Source of the DNA: Candidatus Altimarinota bacterium
Lineage (GTDB): Bacteria; Patescibacteria; JAEDAM01; BD1-5; UBA2023
Direction: 5' to 3'
NCBI GenBank assembly: GCA_018457335.1
Contig: JAGYHI010000007.1
Location: 1 to 28,596, forward strand
Length of the DNA stretch: 28,596 nucleotides
The notes beneath the pieces are model-generated. The model did not search any database, was not told the origin of the DNA, and was given only the letters and a program-made list of their open reading frames with translations. Position numbers and translations under genes: made by a program. Shown piece by piece: positions 8,252 through 18,055 of this stretch (within the stretch, counting starts at the first letter, position 1; the number at the start of each line of letters is the position of its first letter).

Positions 8252-11200
8252 CTACCCTCTCTCCCTCATCCACTTTTCTAACTCCTGGGTACTAGCAAGA
8301 GAGATTTTAGTCGTCTTTTCTTTTCCTGAAATACTTATAAAAATCTCGATGATTCATTTTTCTTGTGACTCGAGGAATTTTTTGAGGTCAAGGAGATCGT
8401 CTCGCGTCCAGAAAGGAGGAATAGCAAGTGTGTATTTTGTGATGACTTTCATCGAGTTATCTCATTTTTTAAATCGGTCTGCTAATGCGAAAAATTGCGA
8501 TATGGTAAAGACCTTTACAGAACTCGTATCCACTTTACTCGTTTCTTCTCGCTTACCAAAGAAAGGTGATGGCGCAATAGAAATCTCGTTTCGCTCATCA
8601 TCAAATCGAACCTTTCAATTGGCAATGACCATGTGATCTTCGAGGATTTTATGCTCGTAGGCGTCAAAATCTTTTGGAAAAATCAAGATTCTAAAATCAA
8701 ATCATTTACTTTCCACGCGAGCAATAAGCATCTTTCCACCGGATTTTGTCGGGATATGTCGCACTTCCGCAATGAAGCCAATGAGTGTAACATATTGCGA
8801 ATCATCTTTTTGTTTTTTTTGTGGTTTTTTCTTTTTCGTTTTGTCTTCTGAGTCAGTCTTTTTTTCTGTTTCTTCTTTTGATTTTTCTTCATTTTTTTCC
8901 ACATCTTCCGTCAAATCTCCACCATTGTTTTGCTTTTCTATCCAATCATAAATAATTTTTGTGTTCTTAGATTTTTCTTCAACAAAATCACCGACCATTT
9001 CCATAGGATGCCCAGAAACCGGGTACCCAATCATCGCTTTTTCTCCTTTCATTTTCTCTTCAAAACTCATCGGCTCAGCTCGAACCAACTCAAAGGACAT
9101 TTCGTGAGTATCACTCATCATATCAAAAAGTCCGATTTGAGAAGTTTCATTTTTGTGGTCGATTTCTTTGAGGTAGGCGGTCATTTTTGGAATACTTTTC
9201 AAGAGAGAATTACGCTCGCCAAACTGGTCCAGCGCCCCAGAAAAGATAAGAGATTCGAGGGATTTTTTATTAATAACCGCACCACCAGTCCGCGCGATAA
9301 AATCCTCAATCGAAGTAAATTTTTTCTCCTTTACACTTTCGCGAATTTTCGTAATAGGCACATCTCAGAGTCACTTGATCGCCTTGAGCCCAAAACGAAT
9401 ATGTTCATTATCAATGAAAGTAAAGTGTCCACGAGATTCGTTGACATCTGGTGGCAAAATCTCGATTCATTTTGCACGCGCTTCTTCGATTTCCATACGG
9501 ATTCGATCCGTATCTTCCTCATCACTCACCATCAGTGCCACGATGGATTCAGTCGGATAATAAGCCTTCATATATGCGGTTTGATAGGCAATCATCGAGT
9601 AGCAGGCCGCGTGCGATTTATTAAAACCATACCCCGCAAAAGGCTCGATAATATCATCAAATATATACACTGCGAGATCTTTTGGATGCCCTGCCTTGAC
9701 CGCCGCATCGATAAATTTTTCTCGCTGCTCCATGAGGAGTTCGTATTTTTTCTTACCGATGGCACGGCGCAGGATATCAGCCTCACCAAGTGAAAATCCC
9801 GCAAACGCCTGTACAATCTGCATAATCTGCTCCTGATATACAGCAATTCCATAGGTTGGTTTCAAAATATTTTCAAGAGAAGGATGCGGATATTCGACGG
9901 TTTTTCGTCAGAATTTTCGGTCGATAAATTCAGGGATATACTGCAAAGGTCCTGGTCGATACAGCGATACCATCGCAATCAAATCCTCAAAACTCGACGG
10001 CTTCAAGTCTTTTAAATATCGGCGCATTCCCGTAGACTCAAACTGAAAAACCCCCGTCGTATCTCCCTCTCCAAAGAGTGCAAGCACTTTTGGGTCTTCG
10101 TAGTCAATTTTCAAAAGATCAATATCGACTTTGTGAACATCTTTTACGATTTTGACGGCGCGATCAAGGATAGCAAGGTTTCGGAGTCCGAGGAAATCCA
10201 TTTTGAGAAGGCCGAGTTCTTCGAGGGGACCAGCTGAAAACTGCGTCACCGTCGTCGTCGGATCCTTTGGTGGTGGCTGCAAAGGGCAAAAATGTGTCAT
10301 CGGCTCCGGCGCAATGATAACCGCACAAGCGTGGACTCCAAGTTGGCGCACTGTTCCTTCGAGGCGAATCGCACTATCAATGACTTTTCGATAATTGACA
10401 TCATTTTCGTAGGCATTTTTAAAATCTGGTGACTCCTCGAGGGCTCACTTGAGGGAAATACCCGGCTTTGCTGGAATAAGTTTCGCAAATTCATTCATCT
10501 GCGCAAAGGGAATACCAAGTGCTTTTCCAGCATCTTTGACCGCAGCACGAGCCGCGAGCGTCCCAAAAGTACAAACCTGTGTGACGTGATCAGCACCATA
10601 TTTTTCGCGGACATAATGAAGTACCTTATCACGACCCTCATCAGAAAAATCCACATCGATATCAGGCATCGATACACGAGAGGGATTCAAAAATCGCTCA
10701 AAGAGAAGTCCATATCGTACTGGATCGATATCAGTAATCCCCGAAAGATAGGCAAGTATCGCCCCAGCCGCTGATCATCGACCTGGTCCAACTGGTACAT
10801 CATGCTCTTTTCCATACAAGATAAAATCCGCCACGATACAAAAATATCCATTAAATCCCATGATATTCACAACGGCAAGTTCGTACTCGAGACGATTGAC
10901 AAGGTATTTTTTCTCATCAGAAAGTCCAGCGACCAGTTCTTTTTTTTCTTCTGAATAGGTTGACTCAGCAATTTCATGAAGCTCTTCGACAGAAATCGTA
11001 TTAATGGCGCGATCTTCTTTTGGTATTACCAATTTTTGCAATAAGATATTTTTTTGGTGTTCATCGATATTGAAATCGTATCGATGATTGAGTCCATCGA
11101 TACAAAGTGTTCGCAAAAGCCATTCTTCGGCTTCGAAAAGTTGAAATGGTTTTTTTGCGGTTTCATTGTATTTTTTGACTTCTGCTCGGTATTTTTGAAA

Positions 11201-12085
11201 TCGTACTTTTTCCTCGTCAGAAAGAGGGAAAACTGGAATCTTGTAATCACCATAATCAATTTTTAAATCGATCATATCGGCGATTTTTTTCGTATTTTCA
11301 TAGGCTTCTGGTGCGTAGACAAAGAGTTCTTTCATCTCATCGGATGACCGAATCGAATAATCACCCTCCATCAAAGTGTTACGATCTGGATCATCGAGTT
11401 CGCGACCAGCCGAAACTGCTGACATCATATCTTGAACTTCAGCATCCTCTATCGTGATGTAATATGCATTATTTGTACCGACATATTGATAATTGCGATT
11501 TTTTGCAATACGGATAATCGTGTCATTAATTTTCGGTTGCATCGGCCTATCTGGATGTTCTTGGATTTCGAGGAAAAAATTTTCTGCTCAAAAAACTCAT
11601 CTATAATACTCAATCCTCTCGACAATTTCATCATCTTCACGACCCATAATAATAAGTTGTCCAATCTCACCATACATCGACCCAGAAAGTGCAATGATAT
11701 CACTCGAAAACTCTTCTAAAAGTTCGAAATCAATTCGTGGCTGACCATAAAAATAACCCTCGAGTTGAGATTTTGTGACCAACTGGATCAGGTTATAGTA
11801 GCCCTGCAAATTTTTTGCAAGCAAGACAATTTCAAAAAGTTCATTATCTTTATCGCGATTAGCGCATCATTTTTTAGAAATCTGAAACTCCACTCCGATA
11901 ATCGGCTTGATATCTTCATTTTTACAGGCTTTATAAAATTCAAAAGCCCCATAAAGATTTCCGCCATCAGTGATAGCAATCGCTTCTTGACCGAGTTCTT
12001 TTGCTCTGGCAGCAAGTTTTTTTGGGTTTCCCAGCGCCTGCTGAAAAGTGTAGTGTGTATGATTATGTAGATGTATAAAAGACAT
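8252..12085 (-). CDS. dnaE: DNA polymerase III alpha subunit
   Basis: 1277 residues, ending at TAG, with about 13 in-frame TGA codons read as Gly. It is the replicative DNA polymerase. Domains in order: PHP (HLHNHTHYT at 5-13; [16 protein letters not shown]), then the palm with [18 protein letters not shown] (Asp477, Asp479) and KMDFLGLRN (Asp630), then fingers ([25 protein letters not shown]), the HhH (LKAIKGLGDVP, both glycines of KGLG being TGA), and a C-terminal OB fold ([14 protein letters not shown]). The PHP TDHGN motif reads TDGGN, so a metal ligand is missing and the PHP nuclease is probably inactive. A Lys/Glu-rich linker of about 45 residues precedes the OB fold. Start chosen at the ATG 6 nt downstream of TATAAT. 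Confidence 0.97.
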
Positions 12086-12091
12086 ATTTTT

Positions 12092-12119
12092 ATTATAAAA
12101 AAAAGAGAGAAAAAAGCAA
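12092..12119 (-). promoter_or_regulatory. dnaE promoter, leaderless
   Basis: Minus strand: TTGCTT (12119-12114), 16-nt spacer, TATAAT (12097-12092), then 6 nt to the dnaE ATG. The predicted transcription start coincides with the start codon. Confidence 0.75.
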
Positions 12120-12140
12120 TTTTGATTTTTTAAAAAATGT

Positions 12141-12167
12141 TTGCTTTTTTTCGGAAAAATATATAAT
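12141..12167 (+). promoter_or_regulatory. Promoter upstream of the metzincin gene
   Basis: TTGCTT (12141-12146), 15-nt spacer, TATAAT (12162-12167). It is divergent from the dnaE promoter. A GTG lies exactly 6 nt after TATAAT, as at the leaderless genes; the protease ATG is 124 nt further on. Confidence 0.6.
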
Positions 12168-12173
12168 CGCGAA

Positions 12174-12386
12174 GTGAGCACTCAAAAATACAATCGAGAA
12201 CTCCCCAATCTTTCTATGTTCCTTTGAATTTATAGAGTTATCTCGTATTTTTTCATTTTATGAGAATCACAACATTTTATTTGTAATTTTTTTATATATG
12301 AAAAAATTCGTATTTTTCTTTATCATGTTTTTACTGACATATGGTTCAGTAAATGCTGATTTTTGGCAATGAGGCCGAGAAGATAA
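12174..12386 (+). CDS. Possible leaderless GTG ORF or gene remnant
   Basis: A 70-codon frame opens with GTG 6 nt after a TATAAT, the same geometry as dnaE and the 7062 gene. It begins STQKYNRELPNLSMFLGIYR and continues with hydrophobic residues, then runs into the next gene in another frame. The first 41 codons look like a membrane-protein start; the remainder overlaps the signal peptide of the 12298 gene and is probably meaningless. It may be a decayed gene start, a leader peptide, or chance. Confidence 0.25.
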
Positions 12387-12879
12387 TGCTCGTGTTTCTG
12401 TATTTTTTACACAATCTGTGAGAAATAGTGATGAATATACAGATATATTTACTAATGCGATGAACAATTGGAATAATATAAGTCCCAATGTTTCATTGAG
12501 GAGAGTTAATTCTGATAGAAATGTTGGAACTTTCGTTTTTGTAGCTCAAAATAATGAATTGGCCGATGTTATTTGATTGACTCGTCTTTATACAAGAGAC
12601 CAAAATGGAATAGCTTGAGTATATAATATAGATTGAGCCAAAGATATGACATGGCCACGAACTGATGTGTATATTTTTGAAAACGTTATGAATGATGTAT
12701 TTCGAATGAATAGAATGGAAAAAATATCAAATGCTACACATGAATTTTGACATAGCCTCAAATTGGACCATCCTACTTCTTTGTGGTTTTGGCAACAATC
12801 AGTCATGAAATCAGGAGTTCAAAATATCTGACCTCAGGACTATGACCAAGATGAACTTAGAACAAAATGGTGACAATAA
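12298..12879 (+). CDS. Secreted metzincin-type zinc metalloprotease
   Basis: 193 residues with TGA = Gly. A signal peptide (KK, then a Phe/Leu core, ending near VNA at 18-20) directs export. The zinc-binding signature THEFGHSLKLDH gives ligands H148, H152 and H158 and catalytic E149; G151 is encoded by TGA. A Met-turn candidate, QQSVMKSG (M170), follows 12 residues later, as in matrixin-like metzincins. The catalytic domain alone fills the mature protein, which lacks an obvious propeptide with a Cys switch. It probably cleaves peptides outside the cell or in the envelope; the substrate is unknown. A lipoprotein gene follows 34 nt after its stop and may be co-transcribed. A second, much larger metzincin lies at 25867. 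The fold assignment rests on the motif; the matrixin subfamily is a guess. Confidence 0.85.
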
Positions 12880-12913
12880 ATTTTATATTCTTAAATCTTA
12901 ATTTTAAATATTT

Positions 12914-13570
12914 ATGAAAAAAAATACATTTTCTCTTATAATTATTACATCTCTATTAGGATTAGTAGGATGTAATAATGAAATAAAACCAAAAACGCTC
13001 ACAAGTATCAATCCAACTACAAAACAAGTTGTACAAAATGATTCTATGGACACAATCTATACACAAGCAAATAGAATAATCTATGATAACTATTGAAAAA
13101 TAAAAAAAAGAGCTGACTTTATAGGAATTGTTCAGCCATTAAAGCCTTTTGCAACAAGAGAGCATGTCAATAAATATGGTGAATATAATTCTTTATGATT
13201 ATTTTATACAAAAACAGAAGTGAAGGTTTTTAAAGTTTTTAAAGGTGACATAAAGCCGTGAACTATTATGGAGATTATAGAACCAATTTCTATAGTAAAG
13301 AGAAATAATGGAAGAATTTCAAAAATTTCTATAGATAAATATAAAGAACTCCCAATGGAAACTCCCTCACTTGTATTTTTATCCAAAAACGGGAATTGAC
13401 AACTTTCTATGTCAAACGCACAAAATAGTTATTTCCCAATGCAAAAGACTCAAACTTTTGCAAGAAGCGGGGAAGTGAGGGCTGATAGAATTGTACAAAA
13501 TAGAAAATGAGATAAAATTCATCAAGCCATTTATGATGGGATTATGAAAGATTGATTGCTTAATAAATAA
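12914..13570 (+). CDS. Predicted lipoprotein, unknown function
   Basis: 218 residues with TGA = Gly. The N-terminus has a lysine-rich start, a hydrophobic stretch (FSLIIITSLLGL) and a lipobox LVGC with the modified Cys at residue 20. The mature part is hydrophilic and contains a beta-strand-like section (TKTEVKVFKVFKGDIKPG, then EIIEPISIV and SLVFLSKNG). The K-V-x-x-V-x-KGD pattern resembles small beta-barrel domains of secreted proteins of unknown function. No catalytic motif is seen. It follows the metzincin gene by 34 nt in the same direction and is followed by a terminator, so the pair probably forms one transcript; it could be a cell-bound partner or inhibitor of the protease, which is inference from position only. 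Confidence 0.75.
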
Positions 13571-13591
13571 TCCATAAAAACATTCTCGCGG

Positions 13592-13628
13592 AAAATCCCA
13601 ACAATACAGTAATTTGCTGGGATTTTTT
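13592..13628 (+). terminator. Rho-independent terminator after the lipoprotein gene
   Basis: AAAATCCCA (from 13592) pairs with TGGGATTTT across a 17-nt loop, followed by further Ts. It lies about 20 nt after the lipoprotein stop codon. Confidence 0.75.
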
Positions 13629-13669
13629 ATATTTTTTCTTCAAAAGTTGACAAATTCTCAAAAAAACAT

Positions 13670-13698
13670 TTGCATTATTTCAAAAAATGTGCTAGACT
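13670..13698 (+). promoter_or_regulatory. Candidate promoter of the 13732 gene
   Basis: TTGCAT (13670-13675), 17-nt spacer, TAGACT (13693-13698). A TTGACA at 13647 and a TACAAT at 13704 are alternatives without well-spaced partners. Confidence 0.35.
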
Positions 13699-13731
13699 TA
13701 TTGTACAATATATTTTTAACCTTATATTTTT

Positions 13732-14922
13732 ATGTCACTTTTTGATGATCTTCTCAATAAATGAGAAAAAACACAAGGACAAGATCCTGTCGCTCAAAGC
13801 GATGAACAAACAACTGCAAGTCAAGCCGGTATCACGACTTCGACCAATGCTGATGATATTATCATCACTCCTGAAAGTGGTGGTTTTATCGATACTGGAA
13901 GCATCCTGACGACAGAGCAGGGAACTTCTGAAAATCCTACTAGCACAGCCGTACCAAATATGATAGTGACTGAAACTCCAAATATTGTTATAAATGAAGA
14001 AACGACACAAATCACAGAGGAAAATGCACCAGCAAATACTATTGCTCCGCAAGAAAGTGAAAATATTCCGACAATTTCACTGGATGCAAATATTCAAAAC
14101 ATAGAAACTCCGCAAACGGCAAACATAAAAATCGAATCACCGCTCGCACCAATTCAAGGAGAAAATGCGACAGAAATTCTGGGAGCAAATACACCAGTAC
14201 CAGTAGCATCAGTCGAGGAGCTTAATGCTCCAGCTCCAATTATGGAAAATCCAGTTATTGAAATGAGCTCTCCTACACAAGCCGAAAGTTCACTTATCAC
14301 TGAAACTCCAACCCAATCAGAAACAGGTGGACTATTTGGACTTGATGATACAGATACAGTCGAAGAGAAAAAAGAAGAAGCAAAAACAGAAGAAACATCT
14401 GACAATATTTCTAGCGGACTCTTTGCAGCGGATGCTTCTAAAAAGTCAGAAACAAAAAATATAGATACTACAAATGAAACCCTTGATTTCTCACTCGGAG
14501 GAGAAAATCTTCTTGAAAATAAAAAAGAAACAGCTACTCTTGATAGCTTTATTGCTTCATCACTCGAAAATATCCAATCACTTCTCAAAACACAAGCACA
14601 GAAAAAAGAAGATGAAAAAAATAAAGGAGCGGAAATGAAAGCAAAAAAAGAAGAATATGCTCAAAAGGAGCAAGATGCCTATGATGCTATCAAGCAAATC
14701 GAAACTAATATAGCACAAACAAAACGAATGGAAACCTATCTCAAAAAACAACTTGAAAATAAGAAGGCAAAAGGCTCTGTAAAAACAGGACTCGCAGAAA
14801 TTGCTACAAAAGAAGCTGTCAAAAAAGTTGTTTCAGGTCGAAAGAAAACAACTCGAGCTCGAAAAACAACAGCTCGAAAAACTACAACACGACGACGAAA
14901 AACTACTACAAAAGTCGCATAG
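13732..14922 (+). CDS. Acidic disordered protein with histone-H1-like basic tail
   Basis: 396 residues, ending in TAG; the frame starts at ATG 13732 once the TGA at codon 11 is read as Gly. The start MSLFDDLLNKGEK is followed by about 230 residues of low-complexity Thr/Glu/Pro/Ala/Ile sequence with recurring ETP, NAPAP and SLFG-like segments (GLFGLDD, SGLFAAD). A coiled coil follows (about 275-345), then a very basic tail of about 30 residues with R-K-T-T repeats (KKTTRARKTTARKTTTRR). That tail resembles bacterial histone-H1-like proteins and should bind nucleic acid without sequence preference. There is no signal peptide, so it is probably cytoplasmic and perhaps nucleoid-associated. It is convergent with rpoD across a shared terminator. 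Function unknown; DNA compaction is inference from the tail. Confidence 0.8.
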
Positions 14923-14940
14923 TATTGTAAAGATACTACT

Positions 14941-14971
14941 AAAAATCCTCTTTTTAAAAAGAGGATTTTTT
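14941..14971. terminator. Bidirectional Rho-independent terminator
   Basis: AAAAATCCTCTTTTT (14941-14955) is followed by its exact reverse complement (14956-14970) and more Ts. It serves the 13732 gene on the plus strand and the rpoD operon on the minus strand. Confidence 0.9.
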
Positions 14972-14976
14972 AATTT

Positions 14977-16362
14977 TTAATTAAAGAATCGAATTCTATC
15001 AGCACTCGGATGAGTGCGAAGTTTTTCAAGGGTTTTTGCTTCAATCTGACGGACACGCTCACGTGTCACATTAAATTCCCGACCAACTTCTTCGAGTGTA
15101 TGTGTCTCGCCGCCATCAAGACCAAACCGCATCACGACAATTTTTTTCTCACGGTCTGTAAGAAAATCTAACATTTCAGCAAGATTTTCTTTGAGGATAG
15201 CAAGATTGGTTGCATGTTCTGGTGTTAGATATTTATCATCTTCTACAAAATCTCCAAGCGTCGTATCTTCCTCCCCGCCAACCGGAGAATCCAGCGAAAG
15301 CGCATCTTGAGAAATTCGCATAATTTGGCGAACTTTTTTGATGTCCATATCCATTTCGAGCGCGAGTTCCTCCATCATCGGCTCACGAGCAAGCTCTTGA
15401 GTCATACGGCGGAAAGTAAATTTAAATTTATTAATAGTTTCTTCCATGTGGACCGGGATACGAATCGTACGAGCCTGATCAGAAATCGCCCGCGTCACCC
15501 CTTGACGAATCCACCAAGTCGCATAGGTTGAAAATTTAAAACCACGATCTGGATCAAATTTATCAACGGCTCGAAAGAGTCCAACATTTCCTTCTTGAAC
15601 CAAATCAAGGAGTCCAAGTCATCGTCCCATATATTTTTTTGCAATCGACACCACTAGGCGGAGATTGGCTTCTGCAAGCCTTTTTCGAGCATCTTGATCT
15701 CATTTTTGAATGAGTCGTCCAAGTCGCACTTCTTCTTCAGCATCAATCAAATTAAAACGTCCAATTTCATTTAGATACATTCGTACCGAATCATCAGAAA
15801 TCTCTGAAAGATCGATTTCTTCTTTTTTTTCTTGATTTTTAAAAACATCACCTTGATCAAGAGAATCTACTAACTCAATTTCAAGTTTTGCTAATCGAGA
15901 AAAAATCTCATCCATAAATTCAATATCGTCTCCATCAGGAAGTGCAGTCATTACCTCATCATACACAAGTTTCCCTTCAGCTTTTCATTTTTTAAACAAA
16001 AATTTTAATTCATCAGAAAGTCCTTCTAAATATTCTTCTGGCACAGAAACATCAAGAAATTTTTTGAGTTGCTTCTGACGTCGCTTATCAGTAAAAAAGT
16101 CTTTTGGCACCTTATAAGTACTATCATCATCTATTTCTTCATCTAGTTTTTCTTCATCGATAGAATCATCGTCAAATTCATCAACAAAAATTTCTTTAAG
16201 TTCTTCCACATCTTCTTCATTTAATTCTTGAAGATCTTTTGCTTTTCAAAGAAGTTTATCAGCTTCGAGCTCAAGAGCATCAACATCAATAGTTGAAAGA
16301 TCAATTTCTTGTGCTTGTGAATTTTTTTGGATTGGTTTTTTAGTTTTTTTTGCTTTTGTCAT
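14977..16362 (-). CDS. rpoD: RNA polymerase primary sigma factor, sigma-70 family
   Basis: 461 residues with TGA = Gly. Sigma factors direct RNA polymerase to promoters and melt the -10 element. An acidic N-terminal segment (region 1.1-like, residues about 1-120) precedes region 1.2 ([13 protein letters not shown]), region 2 ([40 protein letters not shown]), region 3 ([37 protein letters not shown]) and region 4 ([20 protein letters not shown], then [18 protein letters not shown]). The [10 protein letters not shown] and RERVRQIE signatures are those of the housekeeping factor. Two glycines in region 2 are TGA. It starts 9 nt after the dnaG stop, the last gene of a four-gene operon, matching the dnaG-rpoD pairing of other bacteria. 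Confidence 0.97.
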
Positions 16363-16371
16363 AAATAAAAA

Positions 16372-18042
16372 TTAGGAAGTAGGGGTATTTTTTAAAACAC
16401 TTGGCGGAAGTCCGAGTGATTTTGCTTTTTTAATAAAAATCTCTATCGGTGCATTGGCTGGCTTATTAGCAAATTCTTTTGCAAGTAAAATTCCATGAAT
16501 ACGCTGTAAAATATCCAATGTATTTTTTTCTTGGACTTGTTTTGAAATGGATGGATTTTTTTCTTCCAAATATAAAACTATTGTGTCGAGTTTTTCAATA
16601 TCATCATCGAGGAAATCCTCAGACAATACACGAATAAGCAGTCAAACACCCTCAAGGGAAGAAAGTTCTTCCATAGTATACGCAAATTTTTCAAAAAACA
16701 AGTCAAAAAAATTATATTTCCAAATAGAGGCTGCAAAAATGTCAAAAATCGTCGGCACAAATTCAGAGATTTCTTCGGTTTTTTCTGACTCGACGACTGG
16801 GGCTTTTGCCTTTTTATAAGCACTATACAAGACATCAAGCGAGATATGTAAACTCGCTGAAATATGTTGTAAATACATATCAACTTCGACCTCAGATTTT
16901 ATTTGTTTAATGAGCGAAAGACAAGTCTCGACCAGTTGTTTTTTACCAATTATTGTCGAAGTGTCGTATTTTTTTTGTCCCATTTGCAGATAAAAATCTA
17001 CGACATTTATCGCGGTTTTTTTGAGAAGACTCACATCGCCACCTGACTGAATAAAATCATCTGGATCTTTTCCATTTGGAATCTGGATAATTTTAATTTC
17101 TATATCTTGATTGAGAAGATTTTCTATCGAAGCAAAAGTCGCATTAACGCCCGCGTCATCACTATCAAGCATCAAATACACAACCTGAGTAAATCGCTTT
17201 AATATACGGATATGATCCTTTGTCAGAGCCGTCCCACTGATTCCGACAGAATTGACAAGGCCAGCCTGATGGAGAGAAATTGTATCCATTTGCCCCTCGA
17301 CAATATAAGCCTCACCCGTTTTTATAATCTCTTGCTTTGCAAGATGGAGTCCATAGAGAATCTGACTTTTATCAAAGATTTTTGATGCTGGAGAGTTTAA
17401 GTATTTTGGCTCTCATTTGCCGAGAATCCGTCCAGTAAATCCTACGGTATTTCCCATCATATTTGCGATCGGGAAGACAATACGACCAAAAAATTTATCA
17501 CGACTTCCACTGACAAAAATCCCACACTCCCGCAAAAAATCTACATCGAAATTTTTACTTTTCAAAGTATAAAGTAAATCACGTGGTGCACTCGAAAATC
17601 CAAGTTTAAAATTTTTAATTGTCTCCATCGAAAGTCCTCTATCTGTCAGATATGAAAGTGCTTTTTTTCCTTCTTCTCAAAGGAGATTTTCATGATACCA
17701 CTGTGTCGCGATTTTATGAGCAAGATAAGGATCTTTTTCAGGTGGTGTCGATTTTCCAGAAAATCATTTGAGTTCGATTCCGGCTTCTTTGGCAAGAATT
17801 TTCACAGCCTCTCTGTACTCAATTTGCTCAACTTCAATCAAAAAATTTATCGGCCCTCATCCTTTTCCACACCCAAAACATTTTGCGATATTTTTCGCTG
17901 GTGAAATCACAAAAGATGGAGTTTTTTCCTGATGAAAAGGGCAGAGCGCCTTATAATTTGCACCTGCCTTTTTTGTTTGCGTATAGCGATTTACAATGTC
18001 GAGTATAGCAATGCGAGATTCTATATCTTGACGAAGAGACAT
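16372..18042 (-). CDS. dnaG: DNA primase
   Basis: 556 residues with TGA = Gly. Primase makes the RNA primers for replication. The N-terminal CHC2 zinc finger is complete: CPFH (C34, H37) and CFGC (C55, C58). The catalytic core has the TOPRIM motifs VEGQMDTISL (E249) and MLDSDDAGVN (D293, D295), plus FFGRIVFPI and GFTGRILG of the RNA polymerase domain. The C-terminal roughly 200 residues (helical, poorly conserved) should be the helicase-binding region. It begins 13 nt after the baseplate-J-like gene and ends 9 nt before rpoD. The family's usual length is about 580-600, so this is slightly short but complete. Confidence 0.97.
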
Positions 18043-18055
18043 AAATTTTTATAAA

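Noticed and set aside
8930..9793. 287-codon plus-strand ORF
   Set aside because: It is fully antisense to dnaE, whose domains are unmistakable on the minus strand; the antisense frame resembles no protein family.
8252..12085. dnaE as a pseudogene split by many stop codons
   Set aside because: All breaks are TGA, all in one frame, and lie at glycine positions; every catalytic motif is intact. Reassigned UGA explains it.
12086..12297. tRNA or other structured RNA in the largest intergenic gaps (also 22864-23066)
   Set aside because: I found no cloverleaf, no GGTTCGAATC-like T-arm and no conserved riboswitch core; promoter elements and the palindromes explain what is visible.
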